Assembly: GCF_011303555.1 (NCBI RefSeq)
Contig: NZ_CP049868.1
Coordinates: 4,960,001-5,024,000, forward strand
DNA: 64,000 bases
Direction: 5' to 3'
Origin: Pedobacter sp. HDW13
GTDB taxonomy: Bacteria > Bacteroidota > Bacteroidia > Sphingobacteriales > Sphingobacteriaceae
Shown here: positions 11,501 to 20,156 of the stretch, piece after piece
How positions within the stretch are numbered: the stretch's first letter is position 1
How the letters are laid out: the number at the start of each line of letters is the position of its first letter
Position numbers and translations under genes: made by a program
The notes under the pieces: model-generated
Told to the model about the DNA's origin: nothing
The model's database searches: none
Seen by the model: the letters and a program-made list of their open reading frames with translations, nothing else

Positions 11501-14500
11501 CAGTAACCGGTGGAACAGCGGTTGCGAATGTTTTGGCGAACGATACTTACAATGGTACCGCAACTGCCCCAACTTTGGCAGATGTAACCATTACCAACGG
11601 CACTAACAATAGCAACGGAAAAGTAACGCTGGATCCTGCAACAGGTGCAGTGAGCGTAGCAGCAAACACTCCGGCTAGTGTTTATACCTTAACTTATACC
11701 ATCACCGATAAACTGGATGCAAGCAAAACTTCTACTGCAACAGTAAAAGTAACGGTAGCTTCTGGCGCAATCCTTGCTAAAGACGATGCTGGTTCAGCAA
11801 ACTCAGTAACTGGTGGAACAGCGGTTGCGAACGTACTCTCAAACGATACTTACAACGGTACTGTAACTGCGCCAACTTTAGCAGATGTAACGATCACCAA
11901 TGGTACTAACGATAGCAACGGCAAAGTAACACTCGATCCTGCAACAGGCGCAGTGAGTGTTGCAGCAAACACTCCGGCGGGTGTTTATACTTTAACGTAT
12001 ACCATCACCGATAAACTGGATGCGACTAAAACTTCGACTGCAACAGTAAAAGTAACAGTGGCTTCAGGTGCGATATTGGCTAAAGATGATACAGGTGCAG
12101 TAAACTCGGTAACCGGCGGAACTGCAGTGGCTAATGTATTAGCGAACGATACCTACAATGGTACTGCAACTGCCCCAACTTTAACAGATGTAACCATTAC
12201 CAATGGTACTAATGATAGCAATGGAAAAGTAACGCTTGATCCAACAACTGGAGAAGTTAAAGTTGCTGCGAATACTCCGGCTGCTGTTTATACCTTAACT
12301 TACACCATCACCGATAAACTGGATGCGACTAAAACTTCTACTGCAACAGTAAAAGTAACAGTGGCTTCAGGAACGCTGACAGCAAAAGACGATGCAGGTA
12401 CAGTAAACTCGGTAACTGGTGGAACAGCGGTTGCGAACGTTCTTTCGAACGATACTTACAATGGTACTGCAACTGCGCCAACTTTAGCAGATGTAACCAT
12501 CACCAACGGCACTAACGATAGCAACGGAAAAGTAACGCTGGATCCTGCAACAGGTGCAGTGAGCGTAGCAGCAAACACTCCGGCCGGCGTTTATACCTTA
12601 ACCTATACCATCACCGATAAACTGGATGCAAGCAAAACTTCTACTGCAACAGTAAAAGTAACAGTGGCTTCAGGAACGCTGACTGCTAAAGACGACGCAG
12701 GTTCAGCCAACTCGGTAACTGGCGGAACGGCAGTTGCTAATGTTTTGGCAAACGATACATATAATGGTACTGCAACTGCACCAACTTTGGCAGATGTAAC
12801 CATCACCAATGGTACAAATGACAGCAACGGAAAAGTAACACTGGATCCTGCAACAGGCGCAGTGAGTGTTGCAGCAAACACTCCGGCGGGTGTTTATACT
12901 TTAACGTATACCATCACCGATAAACTGGATGCGACTAAAACTTCTACTGCAACAGTAAAAGTAACAGTGGCTTCAGGAACGCTGACAGCCAAAGACGATG
13001 CAGGTACAGCAAACTCTGTAACTGGTGGAACGGCTGTAACGAACGTTTTGGCGAATGACAATTATAATGGTACCACAACTGCACCAACTTTAGCAGATGT
13101 AACCATCACCAACGGTACAAATGATAGCAACGGAAAAGTAACACTCGATCCTGCAACAGGTGCAGTGAGCGTAGCAGCAAATACTCCGGCTGGCGTTTAT
13201 ACCTTAACTTATACCATCACCGATAAACTGGATGCAAGCAAAACTTCGACTGCAACAGTAAAAGTAACGGTAGCTTCTGGTGCGATATTGGCTAAAGATG
13301 ATGCAGGATCTGCAAATTCTGTGACTGGTGGAACAGCTGTTACAAACGTATTAGCGAACGACAATTATAATGGCACTACAACTGCACCAACTTTGGCTGA
13401 TGTAACCATTACCAACGGTACAAATGACAGCAACGGAAAAGTAACACTGGATCCAACAACTGGTGAAGTTAAAGTTGCTGCGAATACTCCAGCTGGCGTT
13501 TATACCTTAACTTATACCATTACCGATAAACTGGATGCAAGCAAAACTTCTACTGCAACAGTAAAAGTAACAGTGGCTTCAGGAACACTGACAGCAAAAG
13601 ACGATGCAGGTACAGCAAACTCGGTAACTGGTGGAACAGCAGTAGCTAATGTTTTGGCAAACGATATATATAATGGTACTGCAACTGCTCCAACTTTGGC
13701 AGAAGTAACCATTACTAACGGAACTAATGACAGCAATGGAAAAGTAAAACTGGATCCTGCTACAGGCGCAGTGAGCGTTGCTGCGAATACCCCGGCTGGT
13801 GTTTACACTTTAACCTATACAATAACCGATAAACTGGACGCTTCGAAAACTTCTACTGCAACAGTAAAAGTAACGGTAGCTTCGGGAACTTTAACGGCTA
13901 AAGATGATTCAGGTTCAGCGAACTCGGTAACGGGTGGAACAGCGGTAACAAACGTACTTTCAAACGATACTTATAATGGCACCACTTCAGCACCAACTTT
14001 AGCAGATGTAACCATTACCAATGGTACAAATGATAGCAACGGAAAAGTAACACTTGATCCTGCAACAGGAGCGGTAAGCGTAGCAGCGAATACTCCGGCT
14101 GCTGTTTATACCCTGACTTATACCATTACCGATAAACTGGATGCGACTAAAACTTCTACTGCAACAGTAAAAGTAACAGTAGCTTCGGGAACGCTGACGG
14201 CTAAAGACGATGCTGGTTCGGCAAACTCGGTAACTGGCGGAACGGCAGTAGCGAACGTACTTTCGAACGATACTTACAATGGTACTATAACTGCACCAAC
14301 TTTGGCAGATGTAACCATTACCAACGGAACTAACGACAGTAACGGAAAAGTAACACTTGATCCAACAACTGGAGAAGTTAAAGTTGCAGCGAATACTCCG
14401 GCTGCTGTTTATACACTGACTTACACCATTACCGATAAACTGGATGCAACTAAAACCTCAACTGCTACGGTTAAAGTAACGGTAGCTTCGGGTGCGATAT

Positions 14501-17500
14501 TGGCTAAAGATGATGCTGGTTCGGCAAACTCGGTAACTGGTGGAACAGCAGTAGCAAATGTTTTGGCGAACGATACTTATAATGGTACTACAGCTGCCCC
14601 AACTTTGGCAGATGTAACCATCACCAATGGTACAAATGATAGCAACGGAAAAGTAACACTCGATCCTGCAACAGGCGCAGTGAGTGTTGCAGCGAATACT
14701 CCAGCTGGCGTTTACACCTTAACTTACACCATCACCGATAAACTGGATGCGACCAAAACTTCTACTGCAACAGTAAAAGTAACGGTAGCTTCGGGTGCGA
14801 TATTGGCTAAAGATGATGCTGGTTCGGCAAACTCCGTAACTGGCGGAACAGCAGTAGCGAACGTACTTTCGAACGATACTTACAACGGTACCACAACAGC
14901 ACCAACTTTAGCAGATGTAACCATTACCAACGGAACTAACGACAGCAACGGAAAAGTAACACTCGATCCTGCAACAGGATCGGTTAGCGTAGCAGCGAAT
15001 ACTCCGGCAGGTGTTTACACCTTAACTTACACCATCACCGATAAACTGGATGCAACTAAAACCTCAACTGCTACGGTTAAAGTAACGGTAGCTTCGGGTG
15101 CGATATTGGCTAAAGATGATGCTGGTTCGGCAAACTCGGTAACTGGTGGAACAGCAGTAGCAAATGTTTTGGCGAACGATACTTATAATGGTACTACAAC
15201 TGCCCCAACTTTGGCAGATGTAACCATCACCAATGGTACAAATGATAGCAACGGAAAAGTAACACTCGATCCTGCAACAGGCGCAGTGAGTATTGCAGCG
15301 AACACCCCAGCTGGTGTTTATACCTTAACGTATACCATCACCGATAAACTGGATGCAAGCAAAACTTCTACTGCAACAGTAAAAGTAACGGTAGCTTCTG
15401 GTGCGATATTAGCCAAAGATGATGCTGGTACAGCTAACTCAGTAACTGGTGGAACAGCTATTGCGAATGTACTTTCGAACGATACTTACAACGGTACCAC
15501 AACCGCGCCAACTTTAGCAGATGTAACCATTACCAATGGTACAAATGATAGCAATGGAAAAGTAACACTCGATCCTGCAACAGGTGCAGTGAGTGTTGCA
15601 GCGAATTCTGCCGCTGGTGTTTATACCTTAACGTATACCATTACCGATAAACTGGATGCGACTAAAACCTCTACTGCAATAGTAAAAGTAACGGTAGCTT
15701 CGGGAACGCTTACAGCAAAAGACGATACGGGAAGTGTTAATGGTTTAGTAGGAGGGACTCCAGTGGCGAACGTATTAGCAAATGATACTTATAATGGAAC
15801 AACTGCTGCCCCTGGATTAAGTGATGTTACACTTAGTCAGGTTTCAACAACTAATCCGAACGTTACACTTAATACAACAACCGGAGAGGTTAATGTTAAA
15901 CCTAATACCCCGGCAGGCGTTTACACGATAGTTTACGAAATTGCAGATAAATTAGATACTACTCAAACAAGGCAAGCTACAGTAACCATTACAGTTACTG
16001 CACCAGCAATCGTTGCTACAAACGATGCTGGCAATGCAAACGGCTTTACCGGTGGCACAGCAGTAGAAAATGTATTGGTGAACGATACTTATAATGGTAA
16101 TCCTGCAACTTTGGCTGATGTTAAATTAACCCAGGTTTCGAGCAGCAATACTAATGTAAGTTTAAATGTGACCACTGGAAAAGTGAATGTAGCACCAAAC
16201 ACGCCTGCCGGAACCTATACTTTGGTTTACCAGATCGAAGATAAACTGAACCCTGGTCAAACTAAAACAGCCACAGTAACCATTACCGTTGGTACAGGTG
16301 CAATTTTAGCAAAAGATGATGCCGGTACCGTTAATGGATTTACAGGAGGTACTGCAGTCGCCGATATTTTAGTGAACGACCTTTATAATGCAGTTTCGAC
16401 CGCAACAACCGGAACCGTTTCAATCACCCAAAATTCAACTGATAACCCGAATATCAACATCGATGTTGCCAGCGGAAAAGTAAATGTAGCAGCTAAAACA
16501 CTTCCTGGAGTGTACAACCTGACCTATACCATTACCGATAAACTGGATGCGACCAAGACTTCTACAGCTAAAGTTGTGGTTACCATTCCGGATTGGAGCA
16601 GCGATCTTCAGATCAGCAAAACAGCTAATGTTAGCGGTGTAGAAACCAGCGGAAATATCAGCTATACCATTAAAATCAAAAACAATGGTCCGGCTACCGT
16701 TTTAAGCGGCAAATCGATAGGGGTAACAGAAAACCTTCCAGCCGGACTTGAAAATATTACCTACGCAGCTACAGGCGGTGTTTACAGTGCAACTGGAAAT
16801 ACCTTTACCTTATCGGCCGATTTATTGACTGGCGATGAAGTAAGTTTAATAGTGAATGGGAAAGTAGCAGCAGGCTATGCAGGTTCGGCACTGGTTAATC
16901 AGGTATCTTTAACCGCACCTTACGGAACAAACGATCCTGAAAATGCCAATAACCAATCTTCGGTAACTACGCCTTTATTAAAAGGTGGTATAGCACTGGT
17001 TAAAACTGGTACCTTAAGCGCCGATGGAAACCAGATTACCTATACTTTCACCGTTACCAATACCGGCGATGTAACCATTAATGATATTGTACTGGTAGAT
17101 AGTAAGCTAGCCCTCACCAAAACCTTACCTGGTACTTTGGCGGCGGGTGCAAGCTTAACCTATAATGAAGTTTATACCCTTACACAGAGTGATAAAGATG
17201 CCGGAAAAGTAAGCAATACGGCTTCGGTAACAGCAAAAACACCTGCTGGAAATTCCGTAACTGATATTTCGGGTAGCGGAAGAAGTAACGATACACCAAC
17301 TGAAACACCAGTAGTGAGTACTCCATCGTTTACCTTTACCAAAGTTGCCACTTCAGTAGGTACAAAGGCTGGCGAATCAATCGATTATACCTTCACCATT
17401 ACCAATACCGGTAGCACTACATTGAGTAATCTGGTATTGAGCGATGCAGCGGCAAATGTAGGTAGCATACAGCCGGCAAGCATTGCAACGTTGGCACCGG

Positions 17501-20145
17501 GAGCAAGTATTAATGCTGTGGCTAAACATACCTTAACACAAAGTGAGATCAATTCAGGTAGCTTTACCAACCAGGCTACTGTAAAAGTTACCGATAGTAA
17601 AGGCAATACGATTACCCAATTATCAGATGATCCGGCTACTACCACGCCTAACGATCCTACTGTAACGAAGATAGTTCCTTCGCCTGCTTATACTTTAACC
17701 AAGGCCGCTGCAAATACAGCAACCAAAGCCGGCGACGTAATTAATTATAACATTACTTTCAAAAATACAGGTAATGTAACATTAACCGATATTGCTTTAA
17801 CAGATGCAAATGCCGATGCCGGAAGTTTAACACCTGCCAATATCACCCGCGTATTACCGGGCGAAACGGTGAGCATTAGCGCTAAACATTCGGTAAAACA
17901 AAGTGATGTAAATGCAGGTGGTTTTAGTAATCAGGTAAATGCAACGGCTAAAGATCCCCAGGGAAATACTTTAACCAAAGTGTCTGATAATCCGGCTACA
18001 CCTGCTGCCGATGATGCTACTTTCTCGCCAATTATTGCCGATCCATCTGTAAGGTTTACCAAATTGGTAGCCAGCGGTGCCGGTGTAATCAAGGTGATTG
18101 AGTACAGCATCCAGGTAACCAATACCGGTAACATTACCTTAACCAATATCGTAGTAACCGATCCTGGTGCTGATGCGGGTAGTATTACGCCTGCGGTTAT
18201 TGCCAAATTAGAGCCAGCAGAAACAGCTATGATCCTGGCGCGACATACGTTAACCCAGCCTGAAATCGATTACGGAAAATTTGTAAACCAGGCCAGTTTA
18301 ACGGCTAATTATGGTGTGGGCAACAAGCTGGCCAAAGTTTCTGATAATCCTAAAACTATAGCTCCGGATGATCCTACAGTTTACATTATTCCAGAAGCCC
18401 CAGGTTTAACTTTGGTTAAAACAGGTGCCCTAAGTGCTGATGGCAATACGGTTTCTTATACATTCACAGCAAAAAATACCGGTAATGTTACTTTAAGCAA
18501 CTTTAACCTGGTTGATGCTAAAATCCCTTCAACGGTTACTTTCACACCAGCAAGTATTGCGCCTGGTGAAACTGCTGTAGCAACCGTAGTGTACACCATT
18601 ACCCAGGCCGAGAAAAATGTAAGTTCGGTTAGCAATACTGCCACACTTACGGCAAGTACTCCGGCAGGGAATAAGGTTACCGATATTTCGGGAACGGCTG
18701 AAGATAACGACAGTCCGACAGTTTTAGAACTACCGCGCATTGCCAGTGCCAAAACAGTTACTGATGCTAATAATAATGGCAAAGCCGAGCCTAACGAAGT
18801 ATTAACCTACAGCATTGTGGTACGCAATAACGGTACTACAAACCGCACCGGTGTTAAAATTACTGATCAGATACCGGCCAATACCACTTATGTAAATGCA
18901 AGTGCCGATAAAGGTGCTGTGTTGGCAGGTAATGTATTAACGTGGACCAACCTAAGCATACCAGCTAACGGACAGGTAGTGGTAACTTTCAAGGTGACTG
19001 TTGATGCAGCCCTTCCTTCAGGCGTTTTAAATATCAATAACATTGCAACAGTGGTTGATCCGGCCAATATTGCATCTCCATTAAATCCGGCAGTTGCTAT
19101 TCCAACCGAAGGCAAGTTAGAAGGCAGTAAATCGGTAGCCGATAACAAAGGAAATAAAGATGGTAAGGCACAGGCAAACGAAATATTAACTTATGCCTTG
19201 CAGGTGCGCAATACTGGTGGCTCGGCATTAAACGGGGTAACCATTACTGATGAGCTTCCGGCAGGTTTAACCTACGTACCAGGCTCGGTTTCTGGTTATG
19301 GAACGGTAACAGGCAACAGCCTGAAATGGACCATCAACATGCAACCTAATTCGAGCACAGTGCTCACCTTCGATGCTAAAGTTACACCAGATGTAAATAG
19401 CTATAATACCATTAAAAACGTAGCGACAATGACTGCTCCAAACGGAACAGTGATTAAGCCTGAGGTAATTATGGATGTAGATAAATCGGCCGATCTGGTA
19501 ATCACCAAAGAACTGATGACCAAAGGCGAAATCAGGACCGGATCTGATGTAACCTATAAAATTACCGTAACCAATAAAGGAGCAAATAAGGCTACCGGTG
19601 TTACTGTTACCGATAGGTTAACAACGCTTATCGATGCGCCAAAAGAGATTACCGTAACCGTGGGTACTACGACTTACAGTACCACAACCCGCGATTTTGT
19701 ATGGTTGGTTGGCAGTCTGGATTTAAACCAGTCGGCAACCTTAACCTTCAAATCACGTACACTGGCTACAGGTATATTGAATAATAGTGCAACGGTAAAA
19801 GCCGATCAGCCCGATCCGGTAATGAACAACAATACTGTACTTGCAGACGCAGCAACTATTTCGGGTGATGATTTACTTATCCCGAACCTGTTTACGCCAA
19901 ACGGAGATGGTAACAACGATACTTTCGAGATCAACGGATTGGCCAATTTTGCCGAAAACGAACTGACTATTGTTAATCGCTGGGGTAATGAAGTTTACCG
20001 CGCCAAAGGTTACCAGAATAACTGGACAGGTGAGGGGCTGAATGAGGGTACTTATTACTATTTATTACGCGTACGTAAGTCGGGCAGCAGCGAACTGAAA
20101 GTGTTTAAAGGTTACATTACTTTAATCAGGGCATTTAAGAATTAA
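2578..20145 (+). CDS. Giant T9SS-exported adhesin-like repeat protein 1 (~5855 aa)
   Basis: A very large surface protein, SprB-like in architecture. The start is set at the ATG at 2578 because it gives an MNK start and a signal peptide (hydrophobic core ~residues 19-30, cleavage near VTA36), as in the second giant. Order from this start: IgGFc-binding-like head (~38-474); Ig-like and DUF11-like domains (~480-690); Ig/PKD-like domains (~690-1136); 17 identical-length 76-aa Ig_7 ('CHU_C-associated') units (1138-2429); PKD-like and DUF11/DUF7507-like domains (2430-2761); ~101-aa NDTYNG units (2862-4376 highly conserved, divergent copies on both sides); further DUF11/DUF7507-like domains (~4672-5758); and a type B gliding/T9SS C-terminal domain (CHU_C; IPNLFTPNGDGNNDTFEING, ends GYITLIRAFKN). 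The C-terminal domain implies T9SS export. A PorP/SprF gene follows 11 bp later and is the likely export partner. The ligand is unknown. Confidence 0.9.
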   Translation: MNKLIQLLFSGYLKENYLKLMILSLFLMFSASSVTAQTYKTHYIAPAPWQYWSSANEIIVSTNVAGTSATVKKSDGTLITTLTPTPGAPAVYRFSGDPVGLAKNSLNTILNSAGIIVTGNNPIAVNVRNIASDDIPSGSYSSTNDQYIKGNASLFSFGDAAIGNTFRVGYYRDGDLNGVAASVSTIRPVYSVLAIENNTTVKLNGTAITTLNAGQSYILQAAMGSLVETSGPAVMNTGINVDAPEACGDGAYNPVPPVSSLGNEYVVIRGKGNKTAEQTTVIATEANTNVTVMNFDHNGVLQSTNTYNLIAQGSFITFPNGVETGTGTGNVQVGDPFSGSRIVATKNVVAYSGTANQCEVDIATLAPLNSCGGSLKAETAKFRANNLTDLPYFAYLVTKSPTDKIYLTTTGGSPAFTNTDIETISGVGTRRQLGSTGAYAVDFDNTNIGNPSSFFITSNSRLTVAMVQSGGGFSMSNFLSPFPEKAGKPTYVQSDCASALLSADPNSTAPYQWYFNGVAIAGANSSTYRAAVSGSYTITSMLDCGVSSQSLPVTIALCNIDLVLNKTVDNASPAKGATVNFTITVKNSDVASGVVSGTGNAIGVSATDILPSGYTYVSNTTTAGTSYDPTTGLWSIGSMASGQTVTLTIKATVKSSGSYTNTATVTGPQNDPVPSNNTASASVTPVDIVLTSGAGTDAQSICVGGTTTAITYLITGTPVVLVTGLGASGLTYGTTTSGGNTILTINSGTVSTAGTYNYTITATYALPSTTITTANGSITVRPAVTTPVFAAGATSTRCQGAAVQSYPATANNTTGITYSISPANSGVINASTGEVTWSANYNGTATITAVAASPCGNKTATHTVTINSTGTISGAATVCSGSNGTLTLTGAPATVVRWESSTDNINWTTIANTTATLNYTNIAVTTTYRAIVSGNGCTNAISGTATVTVNPRPVIANQAYYICKTGSFNFSPVDVPNGTTYTWSAPITSSANISGGTAGTSQLAVNQTLSNSGTTLETATYAVTPTYSGCAGNAFTITVYVVPTITASATGTTACSGSAFSVTPTSNVSGTTYTWTAALFNGTATGFSNQASAVSVPISQILSNTSGADATVRYTVTPNYNGCTGATFTFDVLVRTATPAPTASNQTFCEIANATVASLVTTTGTNIKWYTQATGGTALASTTALTNGTYYASQTANSCESASRAQITVTITATPAPTASNQTFCEIANATVASLVTTAGTNIKWYTQATGGTALASTTALTNGTYYASQTANSCESASRAQITVTITATPAPTASNQTFCEIANATVASLVTTTGTNIKWYTQATGGTALASTTALTNGTYYASQTANSCESASRAQITVTITATPAPTASNQTFCEISNATVASLVTTAGTNIKWYTQATGGTALASTTALTNGTYYASQTANSCESASRAQITVTITATPAPTASNQTFCEISNATVASLVTTAGTNIKWYTQATGGTPLASTTALTNGTYYASQTANSCESASRAQITVTITATPAPTASNQTFCEIANATVASLVTTTGTNIKWYTQATGGTALSSTTALTNGTYYASQTANSCESASRAQITVTITSTPAPTASNQTFCEIANATVASLVTTTGTNIKWYSQATGGTALASTTALTNGTYYASQTANSCESASRAQITVTITATPAPTASTQTFCEISNATVASLVTTAGTNIKWYTQATGGTALASTTALTNGTYYASQTANSCESASRAQITVTITATPAPTASNQTFCEIANATVASLVTTAGTNIKWYTQATGGTALASTTALTNGTYYASQTANSCESASRAQITVTITATPAPTASNQTFCEIANATVASLVTTAGTNIKWYTQATGGTALASTTALTNGTYYASQTANSCESASRAQITVTITATPAPTASNQTFCEIANATVASLVTTAGTNIKWYTQATGGTALASTTALTNGTYYASQTANSCESASRAQITVTITATPAPTASNQTFCEIANATVASLVTTAGTNIKWYTQATGGIALASTTALTNGTYYASQTANSCESASRAQITVTITATPAPTASNQTFCEIANATVASLVTTAGTNIKWYTQATGGTALASTTALTNGTYYASQTANSCESASRAQITVTITATPAPTASNQAFCEIANATVASLVTTTGTNIKWYSQATGGTALASTTALTNGTYYASQTANSCESASRAQITVTITATPAPTASNQTFCEIANATVASLVTTAGTNIKWYTQATGGTALASTTALTNGTYYASQTANSCESASRAQITVTITATPAPTASNQAFCEIANATVASLVTTTGTNIKWYSQATGGTALASTTALTNGTYYASQTANSCESASRAQITVTITATPAPTASNQTFCEIANATVASLVTTTGTNIKWYSQATGGTALVSTTALTNGTYYASQTANSCESASRAQITVTIYQTPKGFNDTKTVDCTGSFSYNLQTANIDNTANGGNAVPASFTWTVNSNSNVSGAASGTGNTINQTLINTSNAAQTITYTVTPKATVAGACVGNPFTITVNIPVCSSISIAKVADVATVNQAGNTIHYTVTVANTGNASQTNVVVSDPLLGGTLSNPVKTGNADNILEKGESWTYSGSYNIVQADLDNNGKPVNNSGKITNTASVQTTELPTAKTATADVSITLSPAITLVKTGTLNLNGNTIGYSFTVKNTGNVTLNNLVITDSKVTAPITLAATTLAPGASTTANASYTISAAEKTSGSVSNTATVTGKNPSNGNVTDVSGTTATNDTPTVTATGVYAADDEGTLNAVSGGVAVANVLVNDKLNGNQATLTNVTITQISSSNPNVSIDPATGEVKVLPGTPVGDYTLVYQIEDKANPGNLKQATVTVHLVSGAIIAVNDNGTANSVTGGTAVANVLANDTYNGTATAPTLADVTITIGTNDSNGKVTLDPATGEVKVAANTPAAVYTLTYTITDKLDASKTSTATVKVTVASGAILAKDDAGSANSVTGGTAVANVLANDTYNGTATAPTLADVTITNGTNNSNGKVTLDPATGAVSVAANTPASVYTLTYTITDKLDASKTSTATVKVTVASGAILAKDDAGSANSVTGGTAVANVLSNDTYNGTVTAPTLADVTITNGTNDSNGKVTLDPATGAVSVAANTPAGVYTLTYTITDKLDATKTSTATVKVTVASGAILAKDDTGAVNSVTGGTAVANVLANDTYNGTATAPTLTDVTITNGTNDSNGKVTLDPTTGEVKVAANTPAAVYTLTYTITDKLDATKTSTATVKVTVASGTLTAKDDAGTVNSVTGGTAVANVLSNDTYNGTATAPTLADVTITNGTNDSNGKVTLDPATGAVSVAANTPAGVYTLTYTITDKLDASKTSTATVKVTVASGTLTAKDDAGSANSVTGGTAVANVLANDTYNGTATAPTLADVTITNGTNDSNGKVTLDPATGAVSVAANTPAGVYTLTYTITDKLDATKTSTATVKVTVASGTLTAKDDAGTANSVTGGTAVTNVLANDNYNGTTTAPTLADVTITNGTNDSNGKVTLDPATGAVSVAANTPAGVYTLTYTITDKLDASKTSTATVKVTVASGAILAKDDAGSANSVTGGTAVTNVLANDNYNGTTTAPTLADVTITNGTNDSNGKVTLDPTTGEVKVAANTPAGVYTLTYTITDKLDASKTSTATVKVTVASGTLTAKDDAGTANSVTGGTAVANVLANDIYNGTATAPTLAEVTITNGTNDSNGKVKLDPATGAVSVAANTPAGVYTLTYTITDKLDASKTSTATVKVTVASGTLTAKDDSGSANSVTGGTAVTNVLSNDTYNGTTSAPTLADVTITNGTNDSNGKVTLDPATGAVSVAANTPAAVYTLTYTITDKLDATKTSTATVKVTVASGTLTAKDDAGSANSVTGGTAVANVLSNDTYNGTITAPTLADVTITNGTNDSNGKVTLDPTTGEVKVAANTPAAVYTLTYTITDKLDATKTSTATVKVTVASGAILAKDDAGSANSVTGGTAVANVLANDTYNGTTAAPTLADVTITNGTNDSNGKVTLDPATGAVSVAANTPAGVYTLTYTITDKLDATKTSTATVKVTVASGAILAKDDAGSANSVTGGTAVANVLSNDTYNGTTTAPTLADVTITNGTNDSNGKVTLDPATGSVSVAANTPAGVYTLTYTITDKLDATKTSTATVKVTVASGAILAKDDAGSANSVTGGTAVANVLANDTYNGTTTAPTLADVTITNGTNDSNGKVTLDPATGAVSIAANTPAGVYTLTYTITDKLDASKTSTATVKVTVASGAILAKDDAGTANSVTGGTAIANVLSNDTYNGTTTAPTLADVTITNGTNDSNGKVTLDPATGAVSVAANSAAGVYTLTYTITDKLDATKTSTAIVKVTVASGTLTAKDDTGSVNGLVGGTPVANVLANDTYNGTTAAPGLSDVTLSQVSTTNPNVTLNTTTGEVNVKPNTPAGVYTIVYEIADKLDTTQTRQATVTITVTAPAIVATNDAGNANGFTGGTAVENVLVNDTYNGNPATLADVKLTQVSSSNTNVSLNVTTGKVNVAPNTPAGTYTLVYQIEDKLNPGQTKTATVTITVGTGAILAKDDAGTVNGFTGGTAVADILVNDLYNAVSTATTGTVSITQNSTDNPNINIDVASGKVNVAAKTLPGVYNLTYTITDKLDATKTSTAKVVVTIPDWSSDLQISKTANVSGVETSGNISYTIKIKNNGPATVLSGKSIGVTENLPAGLENITYAATGGVYSATGNTFTLSADLLTGDEVSLIVNGKVAAGYAGSALVNQVSLTAPYGTNDPENANNQSSVTTPLLKGGIALVKTGTLSADGNQITYTFTVTNTGDVTINDIVLVDSKLALTKTLPGTLAAGASLTYNEVYTLTQSDKDAGKVSNTASVTAKTPAGNSVTDISGSGRSNDTPTETPVVSTPSFTFTKVATSVGTKAGESIDYTFTITNTGSTTLSNLVLSDAAANVGSIQPASIATLAPGASINAVAKHTLTQSEINSGSFTNQATVKVTDSKGNTITQLSDDPATTTPNDPTVTKIVPSPAYTLTKAAANTATKAGDVINYNITFKNTGNVTLTDIALTDANADAGSLTPANITRVLPGETVSISAKHSVKQSDVNAGGFSNQVNATAKDPQGNTLTKVSDNPATPAADDATFSPIIADPSVRFTKLVASGAGVIKVIEYSIQVTNTGNITLTNIVVTDPGADAGSITPAVIAKLEPAETAMILARHTLTQPEIDYGKFVNQASLTANYGVGNKLAKVSDNPKTIAPDDPTVYIIPEAPGLTLVKTGALSADGNTVSYTFTAKNTGNVTLSNFNLVDAKIPSTVTFTPASIAPGETAVATVVYTITQAEKNVSSVSNTATLTASTPAGNKVTDISGTAEDNDSPTVLELPRIASAKTVTDANNNGKAEPNEVLTYSIVVRNNGTTNRTGVKITDQIPANTTYVNASADKGAVLAGNVLTWTNLSIPANGQVVVTFKVTVDAALPSGVLNINNIATVVDPANIASPLNPAVAIPTEGKLEGSKSVADNKGNKDGKAQANEILTYALQVRNTGGSALNGVTITDELPAGLTYVPGSVSGYGTVTGNSLKWTINMQPNSSTVLTFDAKVTPDVNSYNTIKNVATMTAPNGTVIKPEVIMDVDKSADLVITKELMTKGEIRTGSDVTYKITVTNKGANKATGVTVTDRLTTLIDAPKEITVTVGTTTYSTTTRDFVWLVGSLDLNQSATLTFKSRTLATGILNNSATVKADQPDPVMNNNTVLADAATISGDDLLIPNLFTPNGDGNNDTFEINGLANFAENELTIVNRWGNEVYRAKGYQNNWTGEGLNEGTYYYLLRVRKSGSSELKVFKGYITLIRAFKN
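5989..9864 (+). repeat. 17 tandem 228-bp units (76-aa Ig-like domains)
   Basis: Seventeen units of exactly 228 bp lie head to tail with no indels, unit n starting at 5989+228(n-1). Each encodes TPAPTASNQTFCEIANATVA near its start, then IKWYTQATGG, GTYYASQTANSCES and ITVTI, the pattern of the CHU_C-associated Ig-like domain. Each unit has two cysteines, suggesting one disulfide per domain. Copies differ at only a few residues (for example TF/AF, YTQ/YSQ, EIA/EIS, one GGT to GGI). Units 13-14 (8725-9180) and 15-16 (9181-9636) share the same pair of variants, pointing to a two-unit duplication. The last unit ends in IYQ where the others have ITA. Confidence 0.95.
11161..15705 (+). repeat. 15 tandem 303-bp units (101-aa NDTYNG domains)
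   Basis: Fifteen units of exactly 303 bp. Each begins near (I/L)(L/T)AKDDAGSANSVTGGTAV, has NVLANDTYNGT, then TNDSNGKVTLDP, and ends YTLTYTITDKLDA..TSTATVKVTVASG. There are no cysteines. One divergent copy precedes (about 10870-11160) and three follow (15706 to ~16590), which look like the older edges of an array that expanded in the middle. The variants AILAKDD/TLTAKDD and TGAVSV/TGEVKV are shuffled among units, as expected from unequal crossing-over or conversion. A bacterial Ig/cadherin-like fold is likely but not proven. Confidence 0.93.
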
Positions 20146-20156
20146 TACGAAAGGGA

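Noticed and set aside
5989..15705. CRISPR-like direct repeats
   Set aside because: Units are 228 and 303 bp, contiguous without spacers, in frame, and encode domains; no cas genes are present.
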